A stretch of DNA of 18,022 bases, from assembly GCA_015657535.1 (NCBI GenBank), contig JADHZB010000901.1:1-18022 (forward strand), written 5' to 3'. Below are positions 11,461 to 18,022 of this stretch, piece by piece. Under the pieces are notes generated by a model that was given only the letters and a program-made list of their open reading frames with translations, did not search any database and was not told where the DNA came from. The stretch is from Nephromyces sp. MM_2019. Its lineage: Eukaryota; Apicomplexa; Aconoidasida; Nephromycida. Both the position numbers and the translations under genes were made by a program. The stretch's first letter is position 1. Each line of letters opens with the position of its first letter.

Positions 11461-14241
11461 ATGATAATGTTGTTGTTGTTGATGATGATGATGGATGATG
11501 AGATAATAATAATGATTGTTGTTGTTGATGTTGTTGTTGATGTGTGTGTAATGAATGTGTTTGATTATTTATAGATAAATGTGTATTATTATGATTATAA
11601 TGAGATGTGTGTGTATTATTATATAATAATGATGATTGGTGTTGTTGTAATGAATTATTAGATGGATAATGTGTAGATGTATATAAATAATTTAAATGTT
11701 GATCATTTATAGTATATGGATTATGTGATGATGATGTGTGTGTAATATAATGTGTAGATAATTTTTCAATTTCTTTATTAAAAATTTCTTGTGCTTTTAA
11801 CCAATCTGAATGTTGCATATAAGCTAAACCAATTTTTGATTCAAGTGTATGTACACGACTTCTTTTTATACCATACACATAATCAATTTCATTTAATTGT
11901 TGATATAAATCAGATAATAATATAGATGATTTAATACGTGAATTTGTGTGTGTAGTTAATATTTGACCTTCTAAATGTTTCATAGATATATGCCAACACC
12001 TTAAATTAATAGATAAATGATATAATAATTCTTCTGGTAATATAGGTATAGGTGTACATGCTACTAAACCACCTAATATAGCCTTTATAACTGTGTGTAA
12101 ATTATAATCATCATATCTAAGATGATATTCTTGTGATAAAAATATCATAATTGTGTGTGTAAGTTGACGTTGTTCTTCTGGTTTAAATATCTTCCACATT
12201 TGTGAAAATAATGATATATATATATCTGTTGTTAATTCAGGCCATATATGCCATATGTGTGTAAGTGAATCAATAAAACTATTTGATGTATGTAAATCAT
12301 AAAATATATAATGATAAAAATGTGTATGTTTATCTATAATATTACTAATCTTATTATTATATACATTAAATGTATCATCTAAATTTGAATAATTTAGATA
12401 TTTCATATTCCTATTATGATTTGTGTATTTATTATTTGATTGATTATAATTATGAGTGTATATATTATTTGATTGATTTTTATGTATATTATTTGAATGA
12501 TTATGAGTATATGTATTATTATTATTATTATTATTAATATGATGATGAGATATTGCATTACTATCTAATAAGTATTGTTCAATATGTGTATGTAATTTAT
12601 GAGATATATGATGATTATCTAATAGAAAATCATTATATGTATATAATGTTAATAATTCATCAATAGTAGTTACATCATCTTTATTTGGATAATTTGGTAA
12701 TAAACTAGGAAAACGTGAATGATGATTAGATATAAATAATTCATGTGTGTGTGGTAATAAAGGTAATAACATATCTAAAAATACACACAAATAAAAACGA
12801 TTAGCAAAACATTCCCAATTAATTTCTGAAAATAGATATATTAATCTTTGAAATAAATTATTTGATAATGTTTTATTATATAAATATAATGAACGTTTAC
12901 GTATAGTTGGATGTGGTGAATTACACCCAATTAATAAAGATGGTGATAATATATTAAATAATGTGTGTGTGTATGTATTAGGTGTATTAATAGGGTTATC
13001 TAATTTGTTAGGTATATCCATTTCATAATTATTTAATATATTTAATAATGTTAATAATATTTCATGATATAATATATGTACTTCTATAAATATATGTCGA
13101 TCTAATTTATTTAAATTTAGTAATAATTTTGAAATTTTATCTAAATTAAATGTTTTTGTTTGTTTCTTTAGATATAATAAATTATTATAATTTATTTGTT
13201 TATAACACATATTCATTATATCATTATTATTAGGTATATTAATTATACATCTATATGAACATCCTTCTTCTATTAATAACCATTCTATTTCTTGTTGTAA
13301 TTGTTGTGAAAATTGTTGTGTATATGTGTGTGTATGTGTGTGTGTAGGTATGTGTGTATGTGTAGGTATGTGTGTATGTGTGTGTGTAGGTATGTGTGTA
13401 TGTGTGTGTGTAGGTATGTGTGTATGTGTGTGTGTATCAGTTGTTGTTGTTGTATTTGTACTTGTGTGTGTAGGATATATATTTGGATATGTATCATGAG
13501 GATGAGTAGTAGTAGGACTTGTATTTGTTTGTAAATGTGTGTGTGTATTTGTTTGTGGATAAATGTGTGTATTTATTGGTGTATTTGTTTGTGGATATGT
13601 GTATGGATGTGTATTAGTATTATTTGTTGTTGGATATGTATAAGGTGTGTGTAAAGGTATATTTGTATTATGTAAATGTGTTGTTGATATGGGTTGTGTG
13701 TGTGTAAAATTATTAGATATCATATCATTATATTTTTGAGGGTCATATATATCATCCTCTGGACAATTATGTGTAGATATATCAATTAAGAAATCATTTT
13801 CTATACACATAAATGTATCTTGTTTATTATGTTCATCATGTGTGTGTGTATTAGGTGTTAATATATTAGTTTGATCATATGTATTTGATGTATTATTAGA
13901 TAATGTGTCTGTAAATAATGATTTTAAATCATTTAATTTTTCATATAATAATTTTTTTGATTGTTCATTCTTAGTATTAATATTATTATTTATTTTGTTA
14001 TTATTAATATTATTATTTCTTAAATCACCAATTAATGTGTCTGTAAAATTAGATAAATTTGATGTGTTAGATGATGATATATGTGGATGATTTGTTTGAT
14101 TATAATTATGTGTGTGTGTATTATATTGTTTATTTGTATTATTAGGTATAGTATAATCATGATGTGTATGTAAATTATGATCTTGTTTATATATATTATT
14201 AGTATTATTATTATTAGTATTATTATTATTAGTATTATTAG

Positions 14242-14273
<32 letters not shown>

Positions 14274-17200
14274 GTATTATTAGTATTAGTATTATTAGTA
14301 TTATTAGTAGTATTATTATTATTAGTGTTATTAGTATTAGTATTATTAGTATTATTAGTATTAGTATTATTATTAGTGTTATTATTAAATGTGTGTAGAT
14401 TTGATTGTTGTTGATCATCATCATGTTTATGATTATTTAATAAGTTATTAATATGTTTAGTGTTTGTGTGTGTAAATACATCATGATATATAGGATTATA
14501 ATCATATTTAAATAACCAATGTGATATAATATATAATACTTGATAAGCTATATGATGAGGTGTGTGTCGATCTGATAAATTAATTAATAATTCAAAATAA
14601 CGATTTTGTTGTTCTTCAGTAATATATATAATATGACTACCCAAAATGTGTAAAATAAATATAAATGAATTTGTTATATCATATGATTCAAATTCAGTCC
14701 AATTTAGTGTGTGTTTTTTCTTCCATTTAGTTGATATAAAATATAAGAAATCTATACAATATTCACTAATATATCTTAAGAAATGTATAAATATAAATTT
14801 GTGTGTAAAAATATGTACACTAAATGATTTAATAATTTCAATAGATGATTGATAAGGTATTTGTAATTTACCTGGTTCAACCATATCAAATATATCTGCT
14901 TGTGTGTATATTTCATTATTATTATTTGTTATATTTGTATTATATTTATATGGGTGTGTATATGTATGTGTATAATTTATATCATATGGTAATGCATGTG
15001 TAAATATAAGGGGTATAGGTTGTTGTTGTTGTTGTTGTATATTTGTATTTGTTGTAGGTGCTATAATGTGTGGATGTGTATTTTGTTTATATGTTTGTTC
15101 TGTGTGTATATGTTGATTATAATAATTTTGTTGATGTGTATATGTTGGAGGTATATGTGTAGAATGTTGTGTTGATTGTTGTTGTGTGTGTGTAGATAAT
15201 GGTTGTTGTTGTGTGTGTGTAGATAATGATTGTTGTTGTGTGTGTGTAGATAATGGTTGTTGTTGTGTGTGTGTAGATAATGATTGTTGTTGTGTGTGTG
15301 TAGATAATGATTGTTGTTGTGTGTGTGTAGATAATGATTGTTGTTGTGTGTGTGTAGATAATGGTTGTTGTTGTGATTGTTGTTGTGTGTGTGTTGTAGA
15401 TGATTGTTGTTGTTGTGATTGTTGTTGTGTGTGTGTAAGATTTAATAATGATTGTTGTTGTTGTTGTTGTTGTTGTGATTGTTGTTGTGTGTGTGTAAGA
15501 TTTGATGATGATGGTGATGATTGTTGTTGTTGTTTTTGATGTTGTTTTTGTGTGTGTGTAGGATTATGAGATATAAATGATTCATTTTTATGTTGATTAG
15601 TTTGTATATAATTATTTGTATAATCATAATGTGTAGGAAAATGTGTATTATTTATTATGTGTGGATTATAATAATGTGTTGGATATTGTACAAGTCCAAG
15701 TAAACCATTACGTGTTGTGTGTGTATTATTATTTATATAAGGTAAAAGTGATATAGCTAATGATACAGATATAGCTAAATTAGGCCTTAATGAGCCCATA
15801 AGTGAAGTTAAACCTACACATGCTATATTTATAATTGTTATATAAAAACGATCTAATGGTGTGTGTGTGTGTATATCTTCATCTTTCCATTTATCAAAAT
15901 CATTACCTAAATGATTTATAAATGTGTGTGTAGGTGGTATAATTTGTATAATAAATGCTAATAAATTATACACATTTTTTAAATTATCTTTATCTATAGT
16001 TGAAAATAAAGGTATTATAGCCTCTAATAATTCTGGTAATTTATTCATTATAATATCTTTATGTTGATATGTTACACACAATCTTATTATTGTACATGCA
16101 ATTAATAATAAACGATTGTGTGTAGCAATGTGTGGATATATATCAATATTTTGTTGTGTACTATTTGATGTACTTATACACTCTTCATGATATTTTGCAG
16201 ATTGTATAAGTGCCTTTGTTATTGTTGAATAATTAATTTCAGCTGTAGGGAATACCATTAATGCTCTACACACACACAATATATATATATATATATACAC
16301 ACAAACATATATATATACACACACACACAAACATATACATATATACACACACAATATATATATATATATATATATACACACAAACATATATATATACACA
16401 CGCACACAAACATATACATATACACACACACACAAACATATATATATATATATATATACACACACAAAAACACACTCAAATATATATAAACATATACACA
16501 TACACACACAAAAACACACTCAAATATATATAAACATATATATATATACACACACAAAAACACACACAAACATAAACATATACACATACACACACAAAAA
16601 CACACTCAAATATATATAAACATATATATATATACACACACAAAAACATACTCAAATATATATAAATATATATATATATACACACAAAAACATACTCAAA
16701 TATATATAAACATATATATATACACACACACATACCTGCTTAATATCTTTAAGATTTGATGGCTAATAATATTTTCATAGCTAAGTACACTTGAATTACA
16801 AGCTAATTGTATAAGTGTGTGTATAAGATCAGATCCAATATGTGGGGGTATAGAATATGTGTGTATAGATATATCCCATTGTTTAAAACCAATAATAAAA
16901 CGTTTCATAATGTGTGTATCATTTAATTCATGATATATCCATTTTATAAATGAATATAATGAAAATTGGCCATCTAATAATATATTATTATGTGTGTATA
17001 TATTAGATGTATTATCATAATGTATCTTCTTATTATTATTAGTATAATTATTATTAGTAATATTATTATTAGTAATATTATTATTAGTATAATTATTATT
17101 AGTATAATTATTATTAGTATTATTATTATTAGTATAATTATTATTAGTATAATTATTATTAGTATAATTATTATTAGTATTATTATTATTATTAGTATTA

Positions 17201-18007
17201 TTATTAGTATTATTATTAGTAGTATTATTATTAGTATTATTATTAGTAGTAGTAGTACTAGTATTAGTATTAAATGTGTGTGTATTAATAGGATGATAAA
17301 TTATATGATTATATACACATTTAGGTGTATCATTATATATATGTTTATTATCATTATTATTATTATTATTATTATTAGTATCTGTGTGTTGATGTATATC
17401 ATGTATACACACACCAATTATACGCCTTAATTCCCATTTAATTAATACAGTAATTAAATCTAATACAACTTTTTGTGATTCTATACTTATATTATTTCTT
17501 AACATTTTTGGTAAGGTTTGTGTAATAAAGGGTATAAATACACATCTATTTGTATAGAATAAACGTTCATGTAATGCTATAATTTGAAATATGTGTGTAG
17601 TATTAATAAGCATAGATTGTTGTATAAGTAAATGATGTATCCAATATAACCATTCTGGTAATGGTCTGTGTGTAGGTGATGGTCCTAATATTGTATATAT
17701 AGTTGAAATGTGTGGTATTAATATATCCAAATTTTTCTTTAATAAATCACGTTTTTCTTTACCTGTTTGTCTAAGATGTCTAATAAATATTTGTAATAAT
17801 GTTTTTGAATATGTGTGTGTATGTATATGTGTATTTGTTTGCCTAATTAAATATTTACTTACACACATAAATGCCCATAATTTTATTGATGATATATCAT
17901 TATTTAATGATGTATTCCATATACATTTATATAATATTTGTGCTATATTTAATCTATATATTTCAACTGTTTCCAATAATAAATGTGATATTCTTAATAT
18001 CTCTATC
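4546..18007 (-). CDS. TRRAP: TRRAP/Tra1-like PIKK-family pseudokinase scaffold, C-terminal 4,042 residues (5' end outside window)
   Basis: Seen: complement(join(4546..4650,5513..16265,16736..18007)). Residue 1 here is the codon at 18006. Residues 1 to about 1820 are an alpha-solenoid (for example QNRYFELLINLSDRHTPHH and the TRRAP-like block TIRKRSLYLYNKTLSN). FAT spans about 1826-2713 (KSRIYLSRVLWLLS, WLCWLPQLITGLDRLEMP). A PI3K-like domain spans about 3160-3740 (LLDDTDDYTTL, FLPDTGQMTQLGF, VPFRFTRNIEALIGPYGR). A FATC tail ends in SRMKATWQPWF. The active-site DRHxxN and DFG motifs of true PI3K-like kinases are absent, as in all TRRAP/Tra1. Known: Tra1/TRRAP recruits SAGA and NuA4 acetyltransferases through transcription activators in the nucleus. 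Known proteins are about 3,700-3,900 residues; this fragment is already longer because of Asn, Gln and Thr-His inserts, yet by alignment of FAT it still lacks roughly the first 1,000 conserved residues. No ATG start is present: the first in-window exon begins at an acceptor. Confidence 0.93.
4651..5512 (-). other. TRRAP last intron (862 nt, phase 0), GT-rich
   Basis: On the coding strand the donor is GCTAAG|GTATGTGTGTGTG (GT at 5512-5511) and the acceptor is TATTTTAACAG|AATACT (AG at 4652-4651). The splice joins HHENNAK to NTNEPKTQQIHLL and restores a complete FATC end. The frame stays open into the intron as Val-Cys repeats for about 460 nt, so a plain ORF search overextends the exon and loses the true C-terminus. 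The body is a GT-rich repeat. Confidence 0.9.
4741..5511. repeat. AC/GT-rich imperfect tandem repeat filling the TRRAP last intron
   Basis: The plus strand reads ACACAC with a recurrent word CAGTACACAACACAC at roughly ten places (for example near 4778, 4923, 5034, 5074, 5145, 5438), separated by variable blocks of ACACACATACACACAC. The spacings vary, so this is a composite microsatellite and not a strict tandem array. All reading frames across it (Val-Cys on minus, Thr-His on plus) are artefacts. Confidence 0.85.
6027..6292 (-). repeat. Exonic array of NHTHTHNNNNISGG units, alternating 54 and 45 bp
   Basis: The word GTATGATTA starts at 6027, 6081, 6126, 6180, 6225 and 6279, giving spacings of 54, 45, 54, 45 and 54 bp. 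The 9-bp difference is one extra Ser-Gly-Gly. The array encodes NHTHTHNNNNISGG with or without SGG, in frame, in the linker between the TRRAP pseudokinase and FATC. The strict alternation shows growth by duplication of a 99-bp double unit. Confidence 0.9.
6867..7246 (-). repeat. 12-bp exonic array encoding SNTP/SNTY/SNLY tetrapeptides inside the pseudokinase
   Basis: About 30 units of the type TTTGAAGGTGTA, with variants ending in TATGTA, TGTGTA or TATAAA, encode Ser-Asn-Thr-Pro, Ser-Asn-Thr-Tyr, Ser-Asn-Thr-His or Ser-Asn-Leu-Tyr. The frame is kept throughout. The array lies between the N-lobe-like block (ending near 7560) and the C-lobe block (starting near 6760), so it should be a surface loop of about 130 residues. 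Confidence 0.9.
8236..8541 (-). repeat. 6-bp based exonic array encoding TKHTHTDTD/IPTKH
   Basis: Units of GTATCT, GTATGT and GTTTTGTAGGTGTATCT on the plus strand encode Thr-Lys-His-Thr-His-Thr-Asp and Pro-Thr-Lys-His variants. It lies in the linker between FAT and the pseudokinase of TRRAP, rich in His, Lys and Asp. Confidence 0.88.
8973..9318 (-). repeat. Exonic poly-Gln / HTQQ / QNTQ array
   Basis: (TTG)n runs broken by TGTGTG encode poly-Gln with His-Thr interruptions (about 8973-9105). They are followed by a 12-bp array of the type TTTTGTTGTGTA encoding Gln-Asn-Thr-Gln and Gln-Asn-Thr-His (about 9105-9318). It lies just after the FAT domain of TRRAP in the FAT-kinase linker. Confidence 0.9.
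10467..10548 (-). repeat. Poly-Gln plus SHTHTHT repeat in FAT
   Basis: A (TTG)n run of about eight triplets (poly-Gln) is followed by three copies of a roughly 24-bp unit beginning GATGTGTGTGTATG that encodes Ser-His-Thr-His-Thr. It is inserted within the TRRAP FAT domain just before the conserved block NSWRDRLPNKWDTLYIW. Confidence 0.85.
11335..11558 (-). repeat. Exonic poly-Gln and poly-Asn cluster in FAT
   Basis: Triplet runs encode poly-Gln (about 11335-11356), a long poly-Asn (about 11396-11457), Thr/Ser runs and another Gln-rich segment (11516-11542). They separate two conserved FAT blocks of TRRAP (MQHSDWLKAQEIF and IDNWIMCTIQLNQWTLL). Confidence 0.88.
13318..13438 (-). repeat. 24-bp exonic array encoding IPTHTHTH
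   Basis: About five copies of a TGTG-rich unit (GTAGGTATGTGTGTATGTGTGT type, one copy shorter) encode Ile-Pro-Thr-His-Thr-His-Thr-His. It belongs to a longer Thr/Pro/His-rich segment (about 13318-13720) in the TRRAP solenoid region. Confidence 0.88.
14185..14392 (-). repeat. Exonic poly-Asn/Thr triplet array
   Basis: (ATT)n on the plus strand, punctuated by AGT, encodes Asn runs broken by Thr (NNTNNTN patterns) for about 70 residues. It lies within the TRRAP solenoid region. Confidence 0.9.
15180..15480 (-). repeat. 27-bp exonic array encoding LSTHTQQQ[S/P], then poly-Gln
   Basis: The word AGATAAT starts at 15194, 15221, 15248, 15275, 15302, 15329 and 15356, exactly 27 bp apart. The units differ almost only at one Ser/Pro position (TGATTG versus TGGTTG). 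They encode Leu-Ser-Thr-His-Thr-Gln-Gln-Gln-Ser/Pro. The array grades into a Gln-rich tract up to about 15480. Uniform copies suggest recent expansion. Confidence 0.92.
16266..16735 (-). other. TRRAP intron (470 nt, phase 2), TA/TG-rich
   Basis: On the coding strand the donor is AGCAG|GTATGTGTGTGTG (GT at 16735-16734) and the acceptor is GTGTGTGTGTAG|AGCATTAATG (AG at 16267-16266). Joining rebuilds an Arg codon (AG + A) and gives KILSRALMVFPTAEI in one frame. The whole intron is simple repeat. The acceptor itself is the end of a GT run, with almost no pyrimidine tract. Confidence 0.88.
16440..16722. repeat. ~44-bp minisatellite in the TRRAP intron
   Basis: The word CA(C/T)ACTCAAATATATATAA recurs at 16471, 16515, 16601, 16647 and 16691. 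The spacings are 44, 86, 46 and 44 bp, so one unit in the middle has lost the word. Each unit also contains ACACACAAAAACA. The rest of the intron (16268-16440) is CA and TA runs without this word. Confidence 0.85.
17031..17262 (-). repeat. Exonic NNNYT/NNNIT array
   Basis: Triplet ATT/AGT repeats organised in 15-bp units encode Asn-Asn-Asn-Tyr-Thr, Asn-Asn-Asn-Ile-Thr and Asn-Asn-Asn-Asn-Thr, followed by NNNT and Thr runs. It lies in the first in-window TRRAP exon, between solenoid helices ending with IGVCIHDI and resuming with LLDGQFSLYSFIKW. Confidence 0.9.
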
Positions 18008-18022
18008 CTGTAAAAATATATA
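18008..18022 (-). other. Partial TRRAP intron with splice acceptor at the right edge
   Basis: The coding strand reads TATATATTTTTACAG|GATAGAGATATTAAG, a good 3' splice site (AG at 18009-18008). The frame of the following exon is open from this point (xIEILRISHLLLETVEIY). The codon at 17976-17974 that might be taken as a start is TTG, not ATG, so the gene continues upstream outside the window. Confidence 0.8.

Noticed and set aside
15194..15382. CRISPR-like regular repeat array
   Set aside because: There are no unique spacers; the 27-bp units are contiguous, in frame and encode a peptide repeat in a eukaryotic gene.
16258..16733. Cys-Val-Tyr-Ile repeat proteins on both strands
   Set aside because: This is TA/CA intron repeat, explained by the splice sites at 16735 and 16266.
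17974..17976. Apparent start of the TRRAP frame
   Set aside because: The codon is TTG, and the frame is open further upstream to a splice acceptor at 18008. It is an internal exon.
1..18022. A novel multi-gene system
   Set aside because: Only two housekeeping genes are supported, with no partner genes, mobile-element signatures or cassette structure.

Overview
This is nuclear DNA from a very AT-rich eukaryote, probably a unicellular protist. The evidence is spliced GT-AG genes using the standard code, very large proteins broken up by Asn, Gln and Thr-His runs, and TG/CA and TA microsatellites everywhere. I cannot name the species. An apicomplexan-like alveolate or an amoebozoan would fit, but nothing in the window decides it. 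I see no tRNA, rRNA, mobile element, CRISPR array or prokaryotic gene organisation.

Layout from left to right. Positions 1-139 are AT-rich 3' flank. A two-exon gene, complement(join(140..759,1295..2663)), encodes 662 residues: an N-terminal beta-propeller-like half and a C-terminal Utp12-type domain. It is best read as the SSU-processome subunit UTP5/WDR43. Positions 2664-4545 are an intergenic spacer of 1,882 bases, mostly microsatellite, with a few non-repetitive islands. From 4546 to 18007 lies the C-terminal part (4,042 residues) of a giant TRRAP/Tra1 protein, complement(join(4546..4650,5513..16265,16736..18007)). It has a helical solenoid, a FAT domain, a pseudokinase and a FATC tail. 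Its 5' end is beyond the right edge, where a splice acceptor is visible at 18008-18010.

Both genes are on the minus strand, with TRRAP upstream of UTP5. They are housekeeping genes: TRRAP/Tra1 is the activator-binding scaffold of SAGA and NuA4 histone acetyltransferases, and UTP5/WDR43 belongs to the t-UTP complex that links rDNA transcription to pre-18S processing. Nothing suggests they form a cassette, and I found no novel defence, mobile or biosynthetic system.

The unusual feature is the relation between simple repeats and gene structure. In every exon the long dinucleotide runs are (CA)n on the coding strand and read as Thr-His. In the two complete TRRAP introns the runs flip to (GT)n on the coding strand, starting at the splice donor. 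Several exon-encoded repeats are highly regular: a 54/45-bp alternating array, a uniform 27-bp array and a 12-bp tetrapeptide array that splits the pseudokinase.
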